A stretch of 64,000 nucleotides of DNA from Actinomycetes bacterium (lineage in GTDB: Bacteria; Actinomycetota; Thermoleophilia; BMS3ABIN01). Positions 10,872 to 18,729 of the stretch are shown in pieces. Within the stretch, counting starts at the first letter, position 1. Each line of letters starts with the position of its first letter. The notes beneath the pieces are model-generated. The model was not told the DNA's origin. It searched no databases and was given only the letters and a program-made list of their open reading frames with translations. The position numbers and the translations under genes are program-made. The DNA lies in assembly GCA_021791195.1 (NCBI GenBank), contig JAJYXB010000008.1:74921-138920 (forward strand), read 5' to 3'.

Positions 10872-12554
10872 CTACCCTGGCGCCTTGGGATAATAATAAT
10901 CGGCGCCGCTGCTGTCTTTGCAATGAGCAAAGATCGTGGTTTTAAACGACTGCAGCCCTCGGGATACGTTGTAGTCGATCGTGAAGTCCGCGTAGCCGCC
11001 CCGTCCCGCGATGTCACCCAGGTTCAGCGGCAGGGCCGTTTTTTCATTGACACCACTGTCCGCGTGCACCGAGGTTACGGATGTGCCCAACGCCTTCCCC
11101 GTGCCCTGATTGACGATTCTGAACCGGGAAGCCAGCACGCCATTATTGTAGTCGGCCCAGGCCGAATCCACATAAACCAGCTGCAGCTCAGGCGTCTGCG
11201 GCAGCAGCTGTCCGGTGGATTTGCGCGGCAGGCCGACAAGCTCGCAGAAGCTGTCATTATAAAGTGTCCGCTCGCTGGCGAGCAGCGGCTTGCGGTCACC
11301 GAGCACGCGCACCGGGCCGTCCTTGAGACCGGGATAGCTGGGTGTCTCGCGGCCGCTTTGACTGATATTGAAGCTGTCCTTGGGTTGAAGCGAATTGCCG
11401 ATATAGACGTTCGCCGCGGCGTTGCCGACGCCCTGGTTGGAGATCAGAAGCCAGCTGTTGAAGCCCTCCAATGGCCTGTTATTGTAGATGCTGAAATCCA
11501 TCTCGCTGTCAAGGCCGGAGGGCGGCGTACCCAGAACCTCTTCGAACGACTGTTTGTACAGCGAGCGCTGGCTGACCATGATCTTCTCGGTCTTGGTGCA
11601 GTCCGTGCACACCACCCTGACCGGTCCGTTCATCAGGCCGGCATACGTCGGTGTCACGTCCTGGTGCGGCGCGATCGGGTAGGTGCCCACGGGATTGGAG
11701 CTGTCGCCAACATACACGCTGGCATGCACCTCTGAATTGTTCAGGTTGGAGATCAGGATCCAGTCGCCAGGGCTGAAATTACCGGTCATGTCATACCAGG
11801 TGAAGAAATAAACGTTGTCCAGGAGGCTCGCGGGATAACCCATAACTTCGCTGAAGCTGCCGTGATAGATAACCCGCTGCGAGACCATCAGTTTCATGCC
11901 GTTGGTGCTGACTACGCGCACTGGCCCACCGATCATCTCCGGATAAACCGGCGTCACATCCTTGCCGGGATCGATGGTATACGTGCCCATCTTTTTGTCG
12001 CCGATGAAAACATCCACCGTGGCCTGCTTGCTGTCTTCGTTGGCGATGAGGAGCCAGTTGCCGTTCATACCATCGGCGGTCTTGGAGTCATACCAGGTGA
12101 AGTAGTAAGAGGAATCGAGGTTGTCTCCCTCGATGGCCGCCACCTCGTGGAAGCTGTTATTGTAAAAGACCCGCTGGGTGACCATGAGCGCGTCACCGCC
12201 GGTTGAGACCACCCGCACAGGTCCGCCCATGAAGCCGGGCCTGGTAACCTGCTGGCTGGAATGGGCGGGGATGTCAATCGTGGCATATGGAGTGGGCTCT
12301 TTGGCGAAATAGACCTTGGCATGGGCGGTGTGATCCTGAAGGTTGCCGATCACGATCTGGTCGCCGGTCATCCCGTGAGCGGGCATGGAATCATACCAGG
12401 CGAAGTAATAGGTCTGAGGATTGGGAGGCGGCGTGCTCGCCCCCGCCGTAGCGGTCACGATGCCTGCCAGGAGCAGAGTCGCCAGCAGAAGCGCCAGAGC
12501 GGCCGATGCTTTCAGCACGTAAGAGGTTGACACGATTTTTTTCATCTCCTGCAC
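10872..12554 (-). CDS. Secreted protein made of tandem WYD/SQR repeats
   Basis: Signal peptide; repeated YYFTWYDS...NWLLIAN...GGPVRVVST...MVSQRV.Y..SF.EV.G units. Confidence 0.8.
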   Translation of the reverse strand: MQEMKKIVSTSYVLKASAALALLLATLLLAGIVTATAGASTPPPNPQTYYFAWYDSMPAHGMTGDQIVIGNLQDHTAHAKVYFAKEPTPYATIDIPAHSSQQVTRPGFMGGPVRVVSTGGDALMVTQRVFYNNSFHEVAAIEGDNLDSSYYFTWYDSKTADGMNGNWLLIANEDSKQATVDVFIGDKKMGTYTIDPGKDVTPVYPEMIGGPVRVVSTNGMKLMVSQRVIYHGSFSEVMGYPASLLDNVYFFTWYDMTGNFSPGDWILISNLNNSEVHASVYVGDSSNPVGTYPIAPHQDVTPTYAGLMNGPVRVVCTDCTKTEKIMVSQRSLYKQSFEEVLGTPPSGLDSEMDFSIYNNRPLEGFNSWLLISNQGVGNAAANVYIGNSLQPKDSFNISQSGRETPSYPGLKDGPVRVLGDRKPLLASERTLYNDSFCELVGLPRKSTGQLLPQTPELQLVYVDSAWADYNNGVLASRFRIVNQGTGKALGTSVTSVHADSGVNEKTALPLNLGDIAGRGGYADFTIDYNVSRGLQSFKTTIFAHCKDSSGADYYYPKAPG

Positions 12555-12966
12555 CCTTCATCCAGAGCGGCCGCTAGCGCCGCTACGCTTTAGACGGACG
12601 TAAGCCCCCGTCTTAACCGACCAACAATTATTGTCTTGCCTTCGAGGGGAGCCTGTTTCAGCATAGATCCATCAACGTTCCACGCCCCCCGCCTGCATAA
12701 AAAGGGTGCACGGATCTATGATCACAAGGAATCACAAACGTGAAAAAAACCGGCCCCACTCCCCTGGAAAATACGGCTCCGGTGCCTGCAACAACAGGTG
12801 CCGACACCGAGCAGCCCACCAATATAATTCACAATTATACAGATTATGAGAAATTTTACAACAGCGAAATGTATTTCAGTACATGCGTCCTGCCAACATC
12901 ACAAAACAACGTCAGCGCAAAAACGCGGCATCGGGGGATATGCTGGAGCAGGAGACTCCGGCTGGT

Positions 12967-14250
12967 TTAAAGATGCGGGTAGAGCGGAAAGCCGGCCAAC
13001 AGCTCTTCCACGCGGCGGCGCAGCCGCTGCCTGTCCGCCTCGGTGGTGTGCGGCCTGAGCGCCGTCAGGATGATGCCGGCCACTTCTTCCATCTCCGGCT
13101 CCCTGAAACCGCGACTGGTCACCGCCGGGGTGCCGATGCGGATGCCGCTGGTCACCGTGGGCGGCAGCTGGTCGTACGGCACAGCATTCTTGTTGACGGT
13201 GATGCCGACCTCCTCCAGACGGCTCTCCGCCTCGATGCCGGTGATGCCCAAATCGGTGAGGTCGGCCAGCATCAGATGGTTGTCGGTGCCGCCGGAAACC
13301 AGCTTGATACCACCTTCCTGCAGCCGCTGGGCCAGAAGCGCGGCGTTGGCGATCGTCTGCTGCTGCCGCCGCCTGAACTCCTCCGTTGCCGCCAGCTTGA
13401 AGCAGACCGCCTTGGCGGCGATGATGTGCATCAGCGGCCCTCCCTGCAGACCAGGGAAGATGGCCTTGTCGATGCCTTTGCCCAGTTCCTGCCGGCAGAT
13501 GATGACGCCGGAGCGCGGCCCCGCCAGGGTCTTGTGGGTAGTGGTGGTCACATAGTCGGCGACCGCGACCGGATCGGGATGCAGTCCCGCCGCCACCAGG
13601 CCGGCGATGTGGGCCATGTCCACCATCAGCCGGGCGCCGACGATGCGGGCGATCTCGGCGAAACGGGCGAAGTCGATGCTCCGCGGATAAGCGCTGGCGC
13701 CAGCGACGATCAGCTTCGGCTGGTGCTCGCGCGCCAGTTCTTCGATCTCATCGTAATCGAGCCGGCCGGTCTCGCGGTTAAGGCCGTAGCTGTGCACGTG
13801 GTAGAGACGGCCGGAGAAGTTGATTTTCATCCCGTGGGTGAGGTGGCCGCCGTGAGTCAGCTTCATCGCCAGGATAGCGTCGCCCATGGCCAGCTCGGCG
13901 AAATATACCGCCTGGTTGGCGGTGGAGCCGCTGTGCGGCTGGACGTTGACATGCTCGGCGCCGAAGAGCGCCTTGCAGCGCTCGATGGCAAGCGTCTCCA
14001 CTTCGTCAACAAACTCGCAGCCACCGTAATAGCGCGCGCCCGGATAGCCTTCAGCGTATTTGTTGGTCAGCACCGACGCTGCCGCCTCCAGCACGGCGCG
14101 GCTGGTGAAATTCTCCGAGGCGATCAGCTCGATGGTCTGCCGCTGGCGCGCCAGCTCCTTTCCTAGCAACTGCGCCAGCTCGCCGTCAGCCTCCGGAAGC
14201 GGCTGCCGGAACTCGGACTGTGTCCGCGGCTCTACTCCGCCGCCGGCCAA
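12967..14250 (-). CDS. glyA: Serine hydroxymethyltransferase
   Basis: [39 protein letters not shown]-lysine motif; TTG start at 14250 with upstream GGAG overlapping the rpiB end proposed. Confidence 0.93.
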   Translation of the reverse strand: MAGGGVEPRTQSEFRQPLPEADGELAQLLGKELARQRQTIELIASENFTSRAVLEAAASVLTNKYAEGYPGARYYGGCEFVDEVETLAIERCKALFGAEHVNVQPHSGSTANQAVYFAELAMGDAILAMKLTHGGHLTHGMKINFSGRLYHVHSYGLNRETGRLDYDEIEELAREHQPKLIVAGASAYPRSIDFARFAEIARIVGARLMVDMAHIAGLVAAGLHPDPVAVADYVTTTTHKTLAGPRSGVIICRQELGKGIDKAIFPGLQGGPLMHIIAAKAVCFKLAATEEFRRRQQQTIANAALLAQRLQEGGIKLVSGGTDNHLMLADLTDLGITGIEAESRLEEVGITVNKNAVPYDQLPPTVTSGIRIGTPAVTSRGFREPEMEEVAGIILTALRPHTTEADRQRLRRRVEELLAGFPLYPHL

Positions 14251-14687
14251 CTCTGCTCCAGTTCGCTGATCATGCCGATGCGGCGCGAGTGCCGGCCGCC
14301 TTCGAAGCCGGTGCTGAGCCAGGTGTCGAGGATGTCGAGCGCCGTGCTGTCTTCCATCATCCGCTGCCCCAGGCAGAGGACGTTGGCGTCGTTGTGGCGC
14401 CGGCTCATCTCCGCCTGCTCCACGCTGCAGGGGCCGACGGCCCTGATCCCGGCGATCTTGTTGGCGGTGATGCACATCCCCAGGCCGGTGCCACAGACGA
14501 GAATGCCACGGTCGACCCGGCCCGCCGCGACCGCGCCGGCCACGCCGATGGCGTAAGCCGGATAGTCGACGCTCTGGTCGGAATCGGTCCCCATATCAAC
14601 CACCTCATGACCGGCGGCCTCGAGATGCCGGATGGTCATCTGCTTGAGTTCATAACCGGCGTGATCAGCCGCCAGCGCCAATCTCAT
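14232..14687 (-). CDS. rpiB: Ribose 5-phosphate isomerase B
   Basis: [15 protein letters not shown]...[14 protein letters not shown]...[14 protein letters not shown]. Confidence 0.95.
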   Translation of the reverse strand: MRLALAADHAGYELKQMTIRHLEAAGHEVVDMGTDSDQSVDYPAYAIGVAGAVAAGRVDRGILVCGTGLGMCITANKIAGIRAVGPCSVEQAEMSRRHNDANVLCLGQRMMEDSTALDILDTWLSTGFEGGRHSRRIGMISELEQSWPAAE

Positions 14688-14688
14688 C

Positions 14689-15228
14689 TTATTCCTCCTG
14701 GCTTTCTTCCTGCCTGAAATCCGCTGTCCCCGCCCATGCCAGCGCGGCCTCCAGGACCGCGGAGAGCGTCGGCTTTAGCATGCCCAGTACCTCGAGATAA
14801 TGCTCGACACTCTCCCCGACGGGATCGGGGATGTCAGTCTGTGACGGCGGTTCGGCGCCCAGCGGGCGCGGAAACAGCAACGCCAAGTATACAGTATTTT
14901 TTTTCTCCGGGAAGCGGCGCCGAAGCCAGTCATGATGGCGCCTGGTGGCGGCGAGGATGACGTCGGCGGAGGCGGCGATGCCGGCGGTGACCTCGCGCGC
15001 CCGGTGAGCAGAGAGGTCCAGTTCCCAGCGGCGGCCGGCCTCCTGCGCCTCCGGCGTGGCGGGGTAGCCGGTGAGGCCGTGCGTGCCCGCCGAGCTTACC
15101 CGCAAACGGGCACTGGCGCCCTGGCGGCGGGCGTAATCCTTAAGCAGCGCCTCGGCCAGCGGACTGCGGCAGATGTTGCCGGTGCAGACGTAAAGGATGG
15201 AGACGGGACGCGGCGCGCTGTCATCCAT
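14689..15228 (-). CDS. Low-molecular-weight protein-tyrosine phosphatase / arginine phosphatase family
   Basis: ILYVCTGNICRSPLAEALL P-loop. Confidence 0.92.
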   Translation of the reverse strand: MDDSAPRPVSILYVCTGNICRSPLAEALLKDYARRQGASARLRVSSAGTHGLTGYPATPEAQEAGRRWELDLSAHRAREVTAGIAASADVILAATRRHHDWLRRRFPEKKNTVYLALLFPRPLGAEPPSQTDIPDPVGESVEHYLEVLGMLKPTLSAVLEAALAWAGTADFRQEESQEE

Positions 15229-15273
15229 TGCTGTACCGCTGGTTGGATTTTATTAGTTGCCGGATGGGAAAAT

Positions 15274-16014
15274 TCATGCGCCGAGCAGACCGATCTCCCG
15301 GATGATCTCGTCCCTGCCCACCGCTCCCTCCCTCAGGATGACGGCCGGCTGGCCGGCCGCCAGCGGCCGCAGGTCGACGACGGTCGAGGGCCGGCAGGGA
15401 TCGATCGGCCCGGCGTCCAGCACGTATTCACAGGCCTGGCGGATTCCTTCCGGAATTTCGTCTGCCGAGCAGGGATCGGCGGCGCCGGCCAGGTTGGCGC
15501 TGGTCAGCGCCAGCGGCGACGGCAGCCGCTCAAACAGCGCCGCCGCCGGCTGCGGCAGCGCCCGCACGCCCACGCCGCCGCCGGTAGCTGTCCGGGCGAT
15601 TGCGGACCACGCCGCGCGCTGGGGCTCCTGGCGTCCGGCAGCTGGCCCCGCCGCGCGCTGGGGCTCCTGGCGCTCCGCGTCTCCGCAAGCCCCGCCCTCA
15701 GCTTTCTCCCCGAAAGGCACCACCAGTGTCACCGGCCCGGGCAGCAGCGCCTCTACGGCGTTGGTGACCGCCGCCGGCAGCGGCGGGAAGTCATAGAAGA
15801 CCTGCTGCGCGTCGGGGAATACCAGAGCCACCGGCTTTTCCGCAGCCCTTCCCTTGGCGGCGAACAGCCGCGCCAGCGCCTCAGGCTCGGGTTTGCAGGC
15901 GATGCCGTAAACCGTGTCGGTGGGCAGCGCCACCAGCCGTCCGCGCTCCAGCGCCGCGGCCACGCCGGTCCAGTCGAAGCGGGTCATGGATCTGTACTGA
16001 AGGATTTCTGTCAC
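15274..16014 (-). CDS. tsaC: L-threonylcarbamoyladenylate synthase (Sua5/YwlC/YrdC family)
   Basis: GRLVALPTDTVYGIACKP...LPGPVTLVVP...SPLALTSANLAG. Confidence 0.92.
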   Translation of the reverse strand: MTEILQYRSMTRFDWTGVAAALERGRLVALPTDTVYGIACKPEPEALARLFAAKGRAAEKPVALVFPDAQQVFYDFPPLPAAVTNAVEALLPGPVTLVVPFGEKAEGGACGDAERQEPQRAAGPAAGRQEPQRAAWSAIARTATGGGVGVRALPQPAAALFERLPSPLALTSANLAGAADPCSADEIPEGIRQACEYVLDAGPIDPCRPSTVVDLRPLAAGQPAVILREGAVGRDEIIREIGLLGA

Positions 16015-16022
16015 TTAAAATT

Positions 16023-16127
16023 TCATCTTCCATCGCCTCTGGAAACAAGCGAACCGGAAACCACGTAGCCAATGCCGGCCTCGTCGAGCGCCCGGATTAC
16101 CTTGGCTAATAATTCCTGTTGTGACAT
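16023..16127 (-). pseudogene. N-terminal remnant of a small nucleotidyltransferase-like protein
   Basis: MSQQELLAKVIRALDEAGIGYVVSGSLVSRGDGR* resembles the N-terminus of nucleotidyltransferase partners but stops after 34 aa, before the catalytic motif. Confidence 0.5.
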
Positions 16128-16321
16128 TTTCCCAGGCGCTGCAGATAGAGCTTTTGAATGTCGTCTTCGGATATATCGGGGAAGCGTGCCCTCAGGCCAT
16201 GACGAAAAAGTTCCCGGGAGAAATCCGTCAGCTCGAAAGCCTTCAGCAGCCGTTGCTCCGGGGTCATCCGGCGCAGGGCTTCTATATACAGCTTGTGATT
16301 TGGGCGCGGTTTGACATCCAT
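16106..16321 (-). CDS. Small conserved hypothetical protein (71 aa)
   Basis: MDVKPRPNHKLYIEALRRMTPEQRLLKAFELTDFSRELFRHGLRARFP...LYLQRLGKCHNRNY, familiar small family paired with nucleotidyltransferases; overlaps the remnant. Confidence 0.65.
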   Translation of the reverse strand: MDVKPRPNHKLYIEALRRMTPEQRLLKAFELTDFSRELFRHGLRARFPDISEDDIQKLYLQRLGKCHNRNY

Positions 16322-16578
16322 GCCTTGAAACTACATTCAAAGCCCACCTTCAGTCAAGGCGCCTTTCGATGTTTATGGAACAGCCTCCCGGCAAGTGAAG
16401 ACATGTGACGGCTGGCGCCTGTTTTCATCCCGAGCGTGGCGATCACCGGCGCCGTCAAAACAGATTTGCAAGGGCATGATAGCGATGCGCGTGATGGTGC
16501 TGATCCGGCATTTCCTGGCATTTTCAAAGCCCTGCCGGGCAGACCCGCGGGCAGGCAGATCGATTTCGCAATCATACC

Positions 16579-16608
16579 TTGACGGGCGTACGTTCGTACG
16601 CCTATAAT
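16579..16608 (+). promoter_or_regulatory. lexA promoter with palindromic operator occupying the spacer
   Basis: TTGACG - GGCGTACGTTCGTACGCC (18 bp, palindromic except central TT) - TATAAT. Confidence 0.8.
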
Positions 16609-16669
16609 GTTTTTCCCCACAAGGAAGGGGCAGCCGCCGGAGCCGAAGACGGCGCGAACCACTCTCACC

Positions 16670-17245
16670 ATGAACAGCAGGACGCCAAAACATTTCGACA
16701 GGATAGTCGCCTTCTACCGGGCCAACCGGCGCATGCCCAGCCACGCCGAGATCGCCGAGATCGCCGGGCTGCGCTCCAAGGGGACCACTTACAAGCTGGT
16801 CAACCGGCTGGTTTCACTGGGCCTGGTGGAGCGCGACGGAAAGGGGAAGCTGCTGCCAGGGCGCCGGTTTTTGAGCCTGCCGCAGCTGGGCACGGTCGAG
16901 GCCGGCTGGCCCTCGCCCGCCGAGGAGGAGCTGCTGGACACGATGAGCCTGGAGGAGTTCCTCATCGAGCGGCCGGACAACACCTTCATCCTCAAGGTGC
17001 AGGGCGACTCGATGATCGAAGCCGGGATCATGCCGGGCGACATGGTCCTGGTGGAGCGGGGCGTGCGCGAGAAGGACGGCGACATCATCATTGCCGAGGT
17101 CGACCGCGAGTGGACCATGAAGTACTACCGCAAGAAGAACGGCAAGGTCTGGCTGGAGGCGGCCAACAGCAGGTATGAACCCATATATCCGCGGGAAGAG
17201 CTGCGCGCCGCCGCCGTGGTCAAGGCGGTCATCAGGAAGTACTGA
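16670..17245 (+). CDS. lexA: LexA-family SOS repressor / self-cleaving S24 peptidase
   Basis: EAG cleavage site, GDSMIEAGIMPGDMVLVERG with catalytic Ser/Lys region; start at MNSRTPKHFDRIV preferred. Confidence 0.88.
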   Translation: MNSRTPKHFDRIVAFYRANRRMPSHAEIAEIAGLRSKGTTYKLVNRLVSLGLVERDGKGKLLPGRRFLSLPQLGTVEAGWPSPAEEELLDTMSLEEFLIERPDNTFILKVQGDSMIEAGIMPGDMVLVERGVREKDGDIIIAEVDREWTMKYYRKKNGKVWLEAANSRYEPIYPREELRAAAVVKAVIRKY

Positions 17246-17355
17246 TGCGGAAATGTATTTTGACATCTTGCCCGTATTGCGGGAAACCGGCCGGCCCGGC
17301 GTTTTCATCGCCGGTGGCCGGCGTACGCGGCGCGCACTAAGACAGGGAGCGTTGG

Positions 17356-18681
17356 TTGGCCAGCGGCAGACAGGGCAATCTCACCATCTCTACGTTCCCC
17401 CGGGCGATCATCCACATTGACGCCGACGCCTTCTTCGCCGCCTGCGAACAGGCGCGCGACCCGCGGCTGAGAGGCAGGCCGGTGATCACCGGCAAGGAAC
17501 GCAACATCGTCGCCTCGATGAGCTACGAGGCCAAGGCCCGCGGCGTGGTGCGCGCCATGCGGCTGTCGGAGGTGAAAAAGCTCTGCCCGGACGCGGTCTT
17601 CCTGCCATCCGACTACGAGACATATAGTCTTTTGTCAAAACGGTTCTTCGCCATCGTCCGGCGCTTCACGCCGGACGTGGAGGAGTACGGTATCGACGAG
17701 TGCTTCGCTGACATCACCGGCATGCGCCGGCCGCTGAAGATGAGCTACCCGCGCATCGCCGCGGCGATCAAGGAGGAGCTGGGCCGTTCCTTCGGCCTCA
17801 CCTTCTCCTGCGGCCTGGCGCCGAACAAGACGATCGCCAAGATCGCGTCGAAGTGGAAGAAGCCATCGGGGCTGACGATCATCCCTGGCCGCGACATCCA
17901 GGACTTCATCGCCGGCATGCCGGTGGAGAAGGTGTGGGGCATCGGCCCGCAGACGACCGCATACCTGAACAAGCTGGGCGTCCGGACGGCGCTCGGGTTC
18001 GCCCGCAAGGACGAGGACTGGGTAAAGGCGCGCTTCAGCAAGCCGTTCTACAATACCTGGCAGGAGCTCAACGGCCACATGGTCCATGAGCTGGAGCTGG
18101 AGGAAAAAGACACCTGTGCATCGATCCAAAAGGTAAAGACGTTCACGCCGCCCTCGAGCGACCCGGAGTTCGTCTTCGCGCAGCTCTCCAAGAACGTGGA
18201 GAATGCCACGATGAAGGCGCGGCGCTACAAGCTGGCGGCCGGGCGCGCCGTCCTGTTTTTAAAGACACAGGATTTCCGCGGCGCCGGCGTCGAGGTGAGG
18301 TTCTCGCGCGCCACGCCCTTTCCTCACGAGATCATCGCGGTGATGCAGCCGGCGTTCAAGCGGCTGTTCAATCCGAAAAAGCTGTACCGCTCAACCGGGG
18401 TGGTGCTGTTCAAGCTCACCGAGGACCGTATCGTCCAGCCAGACCTCTTTGGCGTGACCGCGCAGCACGAGCGGCTGGGCAGGGTCTACGACGTCGTCGA
18501 CGGCATGCGGATCAAATACGGCAAGCACACGCTATTTCTGGGCTCGAGCTATTACGCCCACAAATTCGGCCAGCACCTGGGCGAGCGCGGCGACGCCCCC
18601 AGGCGGAAGGAAGAGCTGTTCAAGGGCGAGACGACGCGGCAGCGGCTGGGGATACCGATGTTCATGGGAGAGGTCAAGTAG
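17356..18681 (+). CDS. dinB: Y-family DNA polymerase (Pol IV-like)
   Basis: IIHIDADAFFAACEQ, SYEAKARGV, YGIDECFADITG, GLAPNKTIAKIAS; TTG start. Confidence 0.93.
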   Translation: MASGRQGNLTISTFPRAIIHIDADAFFAACEQARDPRLRGRPVITGKERNIVASMSYEAKARGVVRAMRLSEVKKLCPDAVFLPSDYETYSLLSKRFFAIVRRFTPDVEEYGIDECFADITGMRRPLKMSYPRIAAAIKEELGRSFGLTFSCGLAPNKTIAKIASKWKKPSGLTIIPGRDIQDFIAGMPVEKVWGIGPQTTAYLNKLGVRTALGFARKDEDWVKARFSKPFYNTWQELNGHMVHELELEEKDTCASIQKVKTFTPPSSDPEFVFAQLSKNVENATMKARRYKLAAGRAVLFLKTQDFRGAGVEVRFSRATPFPHEIIAVMQPAFKRLFNPKKLYRSTGVVLFKLTEDRIVQPDLFGVTAQHERLGRVYDVVDGMRIKYGKHTLFLGSSYYAHKFGQHLGERGDAPRRKEELFKGETTRQRLGIPMFMGEVK

Positions 18682-18729
18682 GGGCGCGGTAAAGAAGCGC
18701 TCAACCGCTGCTCCGCAAGTGGCCAACAG

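Noticed and set aside
12555-12960. Riboswitch in the leader of the 560-aa secreted protein
   Set aside because: A hairpin AGACGG/CCGTCT is present but no c-di-GMP, cobalamin or other aptamer consensus could be matched
12883-14166. 427-aa plus-strand ORF
   Set aside because: Antisense of glyA, whose own frame is unambiguous
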